The notes beneath the pieces were generated by a model. That model saw only the letters and a list, made by a program, of their open reading frames with translations, was not told the DNA's origin and did not search any database. 64,000 nt of DNA from contig JBAMDO010000564.1 of NCBI GenBank assembly GCA_037074765.1, positions 558,001 to 622,000 of the forward strand, written 5' to 3'. The position numbers were made by a program, and so were the translations under genes. Origin of the DNA: Mansonella perstans. Lineage: Eukaryota > Nematoda > Chromadorea > Rhabditida > Onchocercidae. Of the stretch, positions 38,401-50,400 are shown piece after piece (the stretch's first letter is position 1; each line of letters starts with the position of its first letter).

Positions 38401-41400
38401 TCTATATGAAGTACGAGTACGTGCGCGTACCACGGAATTAGGACCAGAAGAGTCGAAAGAAATTGCAACAGAACAGCAACCTCCGAGTGCACCACCGTTG
38501 AATTTGCAACTAAGCTATGCTTTGGAACGTTCCATCAGTTTTCAATGGGAACAAATAGAATGTTCACAACGTCATGGACATATCGTGAACTATGAATACG
38601 AGATAGTGGGACAAGATGATTGGGCTAAATTGGAACGTCAGATTGCGAATACCACGGATACTAAATTAAATATTGAAGGTCTAACACCGTTTACAAAGTA
38701 TATAATGCGTGTGAAAGCTTATAACAGTGTTGGCGGTGGACCAAACACGGAGAATCTGGATGCAATGACGGCCAAGGCGGATGCACCGTTACCACCACAG
38801 GACCTGGTGGTCGCTCAAGAAGGCACGGATTACTTCATGATTTCCTGGCTGCCACCTTATCCACCTTATGGACCACATGATAAATATAAGGTTCGATACC
38901 AAGTGCTGAATGAAAGTCGCTGGATGGAGATCGAGAAAGATAGCAAAGATCGGTTATTGAAGTGCCCGGCTGAAAGTCCCCGGCTTTGTTTCAATGTCAC
39001 AAATTTGGAAAGTGGGCTACAGTTTCGAGTTCAGGTTGCTGCTCACATCGTCGGTGGTTCGTATGGTCCTTGGAGTACAGTTGTTATTGCTAACACGTTG
39101 CAAATGCTACCAGATGCTCCACGTGCCATAGAATTGGTCGAGAAGACCGATCATTCACTTCTCATTCGCTGGATTCCACCTCCTGATCCTTTGGGACAAA
39201 TAACGCAGTATAAAGTAGGAATCGTTTCACTGGACGATCCTAATGATCAACTAAAAACTTTTCTGATAGACCATCCAACATTGCAACATCTTTTGAATAA
39301 CTTGCTTCCTGAAACTTCTTACAACATCAGTATTTCGGCTGGCACCAAACGTGGTTTTGGCCCTATTTCTTGGACACGTTACTCTACGGATCCATTCAAA
39401 GTCCCACCGGTAGCAAATGAACCACAAGTTACAGCAGATGGAGCTGACGCATTGAATGTTCAATGGACTGGTGTTTTGGATACGAAAAATCAAGTGCGTG
39501 GATATATCATAGAATTTCGTTCCAGTGATAATCCAACATTTACGGAATACGACGGGATTATTGAACACGATACAAGCCGACGTAATTACCAGCAACGCTT
39601 ATCCTTACTGGATCCTGCTACTCTATATTTCGTTCGTATCAAAGTCGTGGACCAGAAGCAACGCGTTAGCGAACCAAGTCCGGAAGGAAGTGCGCGGACC
39701 AGTTGTGCATGTAATTTTTTTTGACTAATTAAAATGCATGTTAAAAAAATGTTTCTGAATTTTGAGACAGAGTTCAGCAGGTTCGTTTCGTTTTTTTTTT
39801 TTTCTATTTCTATTTCTCTACTTAATTTCAAAAATGATATTTCTCTGTTTCAATTAAATTGATTTCTAGTTTTTTTTGAAGATGAATAATTGATTTGATA
39901 TTTTTTAGTGCCTCTCTCACCACCATCGAATGTGAACGCTATTTCTCCGTCTCCCTATCAGGTTCATATTAGTTGGCAGCCACCTAGTCAGTCTTCTTGG
40001 CAATGTTTAAATATCAAATACAAACTGGAATACACCAATGGTTCCTCGTCTCCCGAAGAAATTGATATACCCAGGTTAAATAAATTGATATACTCAAGTT
40101 ATAATAAATAATTTGAAATCCTGAAGTTTCTTATTTCCCTTAAGGTTCAGGTTTGTGTTTGATGTCTTTTTTTAAGCCAGTGGAGCTGAAAACGTGAGAA
40201 AGTTTATATTTAACTTCTAAACTGAACGGTGCAATAAAAGAGTTATCATTCTCAGTCTTATGAGTAAGAAGTTGGTTCGTCACATCAACAAATTGGGCTT
40301 ATGTTGACTTGAATTAATCTGCTATGATGGCTTATTAACTTCAGCGGTATAACTGACCGAGTACTGGATGCATCACCAAACACACTGTGGCGAATGCGAG
40401 TTCGGGTTGAAAACGAAGCTGGCGCTTCAGAATGGAGCAAGGAAGTGTCCATCACAACAGCCGAAGGTGGTACAATAGTATAAGAGTAATTTTCAAAAGT
40501 AGTGTAAAAATTTTCTAAAATCCATTCTCAAGAAAAATTTGAAAACCAAAAACTTAAAAATTCAAAAAAAAATTTCCGAAAACTTGTCTTTGTAGTACTA
40601 AAATCTATAATTTTTGATAAAAAAATAATTCAAAAGAAAAAATCATAAAAAATTGCTAAAGACTTTATTCATACTTGGAACTACTAGAAAAAAACAAATT
40701 ACTTGACTATTTTTATGTCACCACACTAAGGCTGCCATTTAAAAAAATCATAGGTAGAAAACAATTTTTTAATAAACATTTAACAACAAATCGAGTTCAA
40801 AAATGAAATCAAATAATAAACACATAAAAGTAAATCGTAGTCAATATCAATAAAAATGTTCATTTGATGATGATATAATGTCGGACTTAAGGATATTCAT
40901 GATTTCTAATAAATAAAAATTATTTGGCAGATAGTAACAAAGTTTAAGCAGTTGAAATTATTCATTAGAATCATTATAATTCGATTATCCATGATGTTCA
41001 GATATCATTACAAGCAAAAGTTGATTAATTTAAGAAGCAGTTAGTTTTCAATGATTCTATTTATTCCAATACAGCAAATGATTGGCAGTTCTGATAGTAA
41101 ATTATTGCCAAAGCTGTCGGTATCTTTCATTCTTTCTTTTATTCCGTTTATAGTTGTTGAGTAGTATTTTTAATTGTATGTAAAAGTTAACTTTTTATAG
41201 GTGCACCAAGTGCAGTGGAAGATCTTGATGCTCGCCCATATGGACCTGAAGCTGCATCAATAACGTGGCAGGCTCCTGCACAACCTAATGGGCAAATCAC
41301 CGGTTATACTTTAGTATATACACTGAAATCGGTCGGTGAGTGTGGCCCGCGTGCTTCACAACCTATAACTCGAAATACTAAAGACGAAGAAATTACGCTG

Positions 41401-44400
41401 GAAGGATTATTGCCTGATTCTACCTACGAAGTGCATGTAACAGCGTATACCTCTCTAGCTGGACCTCAATCAAACATTGTCACTGTTACAACTGATGAAG
41501 CTCGTAAATTCATTTTTTCATTACTGAAATATGGATTTTAATGAAATTGATGGATTACCTGAAATTCTATATTATATTTAAATTTTCAAAGTTAATCAAG
41601 CAAAATGAAATATGTTTTATGGTTGATAGCAGTATTGTTTTTCGTTTAGCATACTTTACAAACTTTGCTAATTCAGGTCAGCTGAATATGCTTTTCTTCT
41701 TTAAAATTAATCAAAGTTAGTCGAAAATTTTTATATCGAGAAAATTTTTTCTATTTTTACAATTTCGAATTTTAAGAATTTTGTTGATATTTTTAAGATT
41801 TTAAATTTTTTGAGAAAGTTAACTCTGGTAGTTCCCACAACATTTGAGTCTAGCTTCTCATTTGTGGGTAAATCGGTGAAGAATGTAATTTTAAGTTGGA
41901 AATTTGAAAACATCTGAGATTATACGTGTCTCAGCTTCCTTGAAACATCCCGATTAGTTACACCGTTCCAATTCCAGTTGGATTTGATTTTTTTCATTTA
42001 AATTAGATCGACAATTCAAAAAAACCTTTTTGCAACAACTGCATTATCTTCAGACATGATAATAACATTTTAATTTAACAGTGTAGCATTTTTCGTTAAA
42101 TTTCAATAAGTTTAATTTATAGCTCCTACCGGACCTCCATTAAATCCACGTGCAAGTTCTGTAACGCAGACACGCACCGATTTCTTATGGAATGAACCGG
42201 ATTGTGAGCTCCGTAACGGAAAAATAACACGTTATGAATGGCAACTAGAAAGTCTGGATCCATGGGGTGAAAGTAAATCTGGTCACAGCACCACACAACG
42301 AACATTTTTCGAGGATTTAATACCGTATACTCAGTATCGGGTACGAGTTTTGGCGGAAAATTCAGCTGGGCAAGGACCATGGTCTGAATGGATCACATTT
42401 AGGACACAACCTGCAGGTAGGTTGGTACTTCACTAAGGCTAAGTTTTTTTCAGAGGAGTACATTGAGCCTTTATTTGTGGTCAGGTAGCACTTTGTCTTT
42501 GCACTTGTGTCCGTGCCGTAAGATTCAAAAATTTTAATCAAAACATATCAGTTGAAAAGTTACCGCGCTATCTTCTCCTGGTCTGTACTTTTGTTCTTGC
42601 GGATCATTGATTGAGAACTACTCTTCAAATAGACTGGGATCAAAAAGGCGAAAACTCAGCAAATATGAACCTCAATTTGATACTGAGAAATGAAGTACGA
42701 ATAAATGATGATCATTGAGAACAAAAGGAGAATATAAGCAAATTATATGCGTTTGTTTGTTTTAGCACCATCGCCTCCAACAGATTTAACTGAGGAACAA
42801 TCATTTCCTCATGCCATCGAGATTTCATTTCTGCCACCATTACCGCCGCATGGCCTTATTAATGAATATCGAATAAGACATACACCATCTGGCCAAGTAA
42901 GTGTCTTTGTTATTTCGATTAGTTTCACATCTAAATTGCGTCAGTTTTGCTATTACCATTTGCCACATGTAGAATATGATTCGGAATCCTGCTTAATTCA
43001 GGTTTTATTTAGAATATGTATGAATGAATACAAATTGCTAAAGAAAGAACTAAACATATCACTATTGCTAATCATAAGGAAGAGAATTATTAAAGGTACT
43101 TTTTGCAGATGAATTATAAAGAAGTTCGTGTGGTTGCAAGTCGATTGCAGTGCTCGGATGCATCGAAACGCGATCGCTTGTGTTATCGAGTTGTAGATTT
43201 GGAACCGGAACAAGAATATGAAATTCAGGCATCAGCTCATACCGAAAGTGGTGCATGGGGTGGTTGGAGTGAATCTTTAAATGCTCAGACACACAAACAA
43301 AGTAAGTTGGCAACCTATACTGATTAAGTTTGCAGTAAATAAAATGAATATTAAAGTAGAAATAAAAACGAAATAAAGCAAAGCAGATGCTGTTCAGATA
43401 TACCGGTGTTAGAACGTGAACTGGAACTGGTGGACAGCAAACCAAACAGTATAACATTACGGTGGCAAGGCTTGGATGCCGATCAGGTAACATTTCTTAT
43501 TTATTTTGTTTTGTCTAGTAATACCTAATAATGCTTCACACTTCTAAAATGATTAAGATTTAGTGCCATTGAAATAAGTGATATTTTAGTCAAAGCATGT
43601 TGTCGGTTACATTTTGGAATATAAATCGGAAGATGATGATTGGAAGGAATATAATGGTATCACAAAACATCGTAGTCGCCAGAATGACTACCGTATCCAA
43701 GTGAAGGATTTGGAACCTTCGACGGAATATTTCTTCCGGTTGAAAGTTGTTGGTAAAAATGACAGGCGTGGTTCTTCAGGACCCGAATTAAGAGCGATGA
43801 CAAAGTGTGGAAGTTAGTACAGTCTTTCTTTTTTTCCTGTTTTTTTTAGCTTCCACTCTTTCTTTTCTCTTCAATCCGATTTATTTTTCTTTCATGGATA
43901 TTTCAAGCTTTCATAATTCAGGACCTCAAGAACCACCAACTGATCTGCAGTTGACATCCGATTTCGAAAATGTTAAACTTACCTGGACGAATCCGAACAA
44001 AGAATCTTGGGCTTGTGATAATGTCGAATATGTGATTGATTTCGTCAATACCACTTCACGCGGTATAATGACGATACCAGCAGATGCACCAACTAAACTC
44101 TCGTTACCATCGCTTCCAGGCACCAAATGGGAGATTCGCATGCGCACACAGACGATTGAGGAAGAGCAGAAGCCGTCGTACAGTCCATGGAGTGATCGCG
44201 TAACTTTGGTAACTCAGGCTCTTCCCGGAGAGCTGTTCTTGACAGTTGAACCAAAGACACCTACTTCGGCAGTGGTTATTTGGGATCTAGCTGATCAAGA
44301 TCGGAAATGGAACTATGGAGTCGATCTTACTTACCAACTAAAGCAGTTGGGTGGTTGCTCAGAATCGCGAAGCGGTAGTCATGAACCAGTGACGAATTAT

Positions 44401-47400
44401 CATGTTCAGGATAAGCAAATTTTACTTCATGACCTGACACCTGGTTCCGAGTATGAAGTAGTAGTTACTCCTCGTCGTCCACCAACACTACGATCTTCTA
44501 TCACAACACCAAAAACAGTTCGTCGCTTTAGGACTAAGGCTACTTTTCCGTCTGGTCCACCACGCAATCTGCGTAGTGAGGGACGTCGTGATACCGAAAT
44601 TTTTTTCAAATGGGAACCACCACTTTGTGAGGAACAAAATGGAGAAATAACGCAGTATGAGTACGAAGTAACAGGTGTCGAAGAATGGAATGATGTTAAA
44701 CGTGAAGGCGTAACACCACGTAGCAATGCTGCAGTAGATCAGTTGAATCCGGGTCTCACATATAATGTACGTGTTCGTGCATATACCAGTGAAGGGCCTG
44801 GACCATGGTCAGAACCAATTCAGATTACCACTACTGGGACCGAGTTGGGACCTCCTCGAGAGCTTACCGCAGTACATACGAAACCCGAAATGATTCAGTT
44901 AACTTGGCTTCCACCATATCCAGAACGAGCACCAGTGGTCGTCTATAAAGTAAGATACAGTCTACGTGCTGATGATTCTAATCCAGTAGAGATGGAACTT
45001 TCCGGTGATCAGCTGAGCTGTAGTGGATATAAAAGCCCCCTGATTACCAGTGACAGTGTATGTGCAACAGTGAAATCACTACAACCGGATACAACTTATC
45101 GTTTCGCTGTTCAGGTTTGTGAACATGCTTCCCATTTGTGCCCTCTTAGGAATGGCATGTATATTGTCATTCTTGAAATTCTTGACCGAAATCTTAGTTT
45201 TGCAATAAAATTTCATGAAATTTTCAAAATTCAGTGTTTTAAGAAGAGTCAAAACTAATTCAAGTCTAGTCTTGAAACTTTAATTCGAAAATTGTTACTA
45301 TTCATATTACATTAAATATCATTCTTGTACCTCATATTTCCTATTCCCAGATTGAATGGGAATTATCCTGTTATAGATTTTCAGGCTCAATCACCTACTG
45401 GTAGTTGGGGTGAATGGTCACCAGCTTATTTTGCAACTACACGTTCTACTGAGGAAGGACCGATACCTGGAAAATTGCGATTAGTATCTGCAGGACACGA
45501 TAACCTTCGCGTAAACTGGACTGCACCGCCAGCTGTCAGAAGCGTTGTTGATAAATATTTGGTACGTTTTGCTTTACTCAAATTCCAAGCACATTAGAAA
45601 TATTTTTGAAGTTCAGTTTCTGATTTTTTAATGCTAAATATGAATTGGTTTTAGGTTAGTATATCATCAGCCGGTTACCTTGATCAACCACCAAAACAGT
45701 TTACTATACGCGGTGAACAGAATGATTATCATTTCCATGGTTTAGAACCAGCAACACCCTATAATATTACGATACAGGGTTTATCAGAAGACAAACGAAT
45801 GTGGTTCATCACGGAAGTTTTTTCAACCACTGATTACGGTACTTGCTACTGTAGCTTATTTCGCAATATTTTAGTATTCTGAAAAAATTGGTTTCAATTC
45901 TCCTTTACATTTTTCCGAAGTGATTTTAAATGTTTTGCGGAAAGTTGAAACTGAGAATCTGGATCATTTTTGGTAATATAAAGGTAAAATAAATCTTGTG
46001 TTCCAGGAACTGGTTTGCTTTTTTGGTTACCACCTCCAACAGATTTGAAATTGTTAGAAAAATCAGACAGATTTATGCATGTAGCATGGAACCCGCCAGA
46101 AATCTTTGATCCAGCTTATAAGGATTTAATCACTCATTACCTGGTAGTTTTTAAATTCAAATTTAACTTTATACAGGTGATCATGTTCCTTTATCCAATT
46201 TAGGAATATATGCCTTACGTATTGGATTTGCAGAGCTGAATTCAATCGGAATTTCAGGTGACGATAGCACCATTTGATTCATACACAGGTAGAACCGGTC
46301 AGCCACGAAATTATTCGGTACCATATCCGAGAACATCGATTAAATTTGATAATTTATCACCAGAAACAATTTACAATATTACGGTACAGGCTGGCACTAA
46401 TAGTGGTTACGGTGAAATACTGTGGGGTACTTATAGCACTCTTGCACCAGGTCAGAATCATGTGTTGCGGTTACTAGATCGTACACCGACATCACTGACT
46501 GTCGAATGGGAATCAACATTCCTCGGTGACAGAGGATATACTGTATGTTTTTTATCTTAAATCTTAAATTTTATCTCAAATTTCTGTTTATATGATGAGT
46601 CTGTAAGCTTTTTTGACTCTGTAATTTTAATTAGCGAAGTTAAAAAATGAAAAAAAAAAACTTTGGAATTTTCAGCTTTCATGGGAAAGCTTATCTTCTG
46701 TTTTCAAACATGTTGGCATCAATGTAATCCGTTCAACGAATGTTCCTGCTGACACTATTCAGTATACTATTGAAAATCTAGAACCTTCAACGGTCTATAA
46801 TGTCACCTTGCAAACACGACCGGATGGTAAAGTAGCCTCTGGTGCTTATGCTACTTTACCGCCAGGGTGGTTCATGGTACGGAATTTGGTATGGTGCGAT
46901 CGAACCCGTTACGCTCTGTCATTGAGTTGGGAACCAGTAAATCTAAACAAAGCAACACATTACCAGGTGCGATACCTGAGACTTAAGGAACATGATATTA
47001 TCTGGACAGAAGAAAATGAAGCCAGAGCCATAGATCTACTTTGCCCCAAGGATGGCTGTAATCGACATTGTTATTTGGTCTTCAACCTTATTCACAACCC
47101 AAATGAATACGTTTTCCAAGTTCGAGCTAAGGTAAATTAATCTCATTAATTTTGTTTGATCATCTATGTTACGACTAAAGAATCAATATCCCTGTTCCAG
47201 TTGTATTTATCCGCTTAATCCTTTTGTTTAATATTCCGAAAAAAAATCTTTGTATCATGTGATGTTGTATTAGTCATTAGCCCATTGATCATTACGGTGC
47301 TTTCATGATTGCTGCTGATAGCTGCAATAACAGATAGTAATCAAATTGGGAAGTAGTATGGAATTTAAAATTGAACATTCTAGGTGAACAACCAATGGAA

Positions 47401-50400
47401 TCGATGGAGAACAGCTGGCAAACCGAGCGTTATCGAGAAATCGGCCCGGAAAAAAGGGTGTTGCATCGTGCCACCACCATACATGGTTGAAAATATCGGT
47501 TTAGCTGGAACATTTTGGGAAGTGGACATTGCACCGGTTGAATCGCAACCACAAAATGTTTCGTTAGTTTTATATGCACTTGGTTGTTATTTATTTTCGA
47601 ATATGCGGTTGCCGTCGCAGGCTAACCTCTATGATTATCTATTCTTTTGATCGCAATCCTGAAATTTTTTTTTATAAATATTGGTATTTTCCCTTTTTTC
47701 AACTCTTTTATTATTTATACTCTTAGATAAGAGTTTAATAATAGTGATTCGTTCAGGCGTTACTACGTTGTCGTTGATGAGCGTGAACCAGCGGGTAGTA
47801 CCAACTGGACCGAATTGACCGACAAGGTTACGGCGAACAAAATGAAGATCCCTTATTATGTAGCAGCGTCTTTCAACGCCGATACATTACCCGAACAACG
47901 AAAAGTTCGTATTGGTGATGGTTCAGTTATCGGTGGCTATCTGAATTATCCACTGGTTAAGGGTAAAAAATACAATTATGAAATCTACTCCGTCTGGGAG
48001 CTCGATGGTAAGCCAGCTGCTGTGGCACGTCAACGAGGTAAACCAATTTGAACATATTATTTTACAATATTTTATCGACTATTCAACTATCTACTTAACT
48101 ATATCGAATCCCTTGAACATCCCTTATAGTATTGCTTATTACTTTTCATATTTTTAAATGAGTAATGAAAGCATTATGAGCACAATCATCTACCATATAT
48201 TTTTGAATTTTCCGTTCTGCGGAATGATTGAAACCTTCAGAGTTTTTACAGAATACTGCAGGTGTGTCAGTATTTTTATCTTGATCTTTTACGATGCAAA
48301 ATGCTTTTTGCAAACTTTCTGGAAAAAATGAATGAATTATAAAGAAATAGTTCTTGATATGTGGAATATACGGAGAACGAAGAATCTACCGTAGTACTGT
48401 TTTCTGCTTTTGTTTTCACTTATTTCTTTTTAAGAAAATATTAAAAGCTGAATTAGATCAAAATTAAATTTCAAAATACTTATTTTCGACGAATTGAACA
48501 ATTTATTCTAAGAAGTATGGGTAAAGTGAAAGAGAGAAAGGGAAAGGAAAAAAGCATGAGTTGAAGGAGTGGGATTTTTAGCGTCTCTTTCTGAAATATG
48601 TTATAAACAAGAAATTTTCAGAAATTCGCTTACCTTTTTCATCAGTACTTTCAAAATAATGTCACATTTCAAACATTCTTTTATTGATTTTAAATGTTTT
48701 TTCAAACTTCTTAAATTCATTTTGCAAAAAAGGCTATAATTCTAAAGTGAGGAATTTCAAAAACGAGAACCTACATTTAATTTTAAAAATTACAACCAGC
48801 GTGGTTTACGCTTATCATCAGAATAACGAATCTTACTTGCTTGTGTCAATATTCAAACATCTTATTCGGCGTCTGGGTGACCTAGCTAACATCCGCTGAG
48901 TCATTTCGTTTTTTCCCTGTTGTTAGTTCAAGCTTTCCTGCTACAGCGATCAGTGGTTTCAGATTATGTAAAAAGTGCCCGAATGTGTTTTCATAGATGT
49001 TGTTGTTGTAAGTACCGCACAGGGATAAAATTCCATTTGATTTGATAAGTGTGTAGATCTTAATGTGCAATAAACCAAGGTTTTATTGAAAATAGAATGA
49101 GTTTTGATTGTAAGAAATGACATATTTTTCTCTTTGTAAATACCCGCGATGGTTTTATGACTGATAATACTGCCAAAAGTAATATAAAAAATGATTCAAA
49201 ATGAGGACTGTCAATTTCGAATAAAAATAATTATAGAGTTTGGTGATATTTAGTTCACAATAAGCTCAAAAATAAAATATTTTATTGAAAAATTTTCGAA
49301 AAGACTAGTACACCCTGGCACTGTTTCATACATTTGTTCCATAATCTGGCTGGTTGTTGAAAAAGGCTTATTGTATGGCAATAGCAATTAACTCAATTCG
49401 TCCTTCATACTTTCACATACCAGAGGCGATTCGACGGTCTAGTTTTTTTTTTTTTCTTTAATAGAGTAATTCCAAATGGATATTGCCGTACTTCCTTTTT
49501 TATTAGAGTTAGAACCTTTTAAACACTAAACCAATTCCAGAGTAATGGAGAAACTGAAATAAATGCAAGATTGATGAGCAGATTTTGAGTAGTAAACTTC
49601 ACTTCACTTAATATAACCTAGAAAATTGAGATTGAATTTACTATTTAAATTTTTTCAAATGTTCTGACTGTCTTGAATGAATTATATTAAATAATTTAGA
49701 GTTCTATATTACTAATGTATATCATCGCGTAAGAAAGAATTGGTCGAATATTTTCTAAAGCAACATTAGGATGTGTAAATATCTTTTAAAAAAAATATGA
49801 GCGATATTTATTTTAGTATTGAAAAGTTTTATATTTTGTAGAACGATTAGCAAATAAATAGTAATCAGTTGATTTATTAGCGAGCATCAAAACTTTAGTA
49901 ACTCAACATTTTGCAATCTAAATTGAGTTCTATTTCGTTCCTATTCCCTTGAAATGTAATCGAGTAATTCTTTCCACTGACTACTGAAATCCATCGCTTA
50001 TGGATTTCAGTAGCACTCAGTCTTTTGACTGAAATTATAGTATGATCCAATGACATTTAATCCAGAACATAATATGATATGCAAAATGTTTTATTTCAAT
50101 CCTTGGCTTGAATATATACATTTTCGTTATGCTAAGTAATAATAATTTTGCTTTCTAAACATTTGATAATATTTCTTCATTATTACATCTGCATTCCACC
50201 ATTTCACTTCTGTTCCACTAAAAAACTCGTTATCTATGCGACATATCATTGCACTATAGCAAATGAAGATGTATAGTATTTGAAGAGTTATGCAAAAATT
50301 TATGTTAGATGATATAGATGCTAACCATGGAAATGAATCTCAAAACAGCTAAACCTATCGTGTGGATATCATTTTTGTTTTTCACTAAATGAATAGCATG

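Noticed and set aside
44427..44726. Minus-strand frame opposite exon 40
   Set aside because: Antisense shadow of a well-supported FN3 exon.
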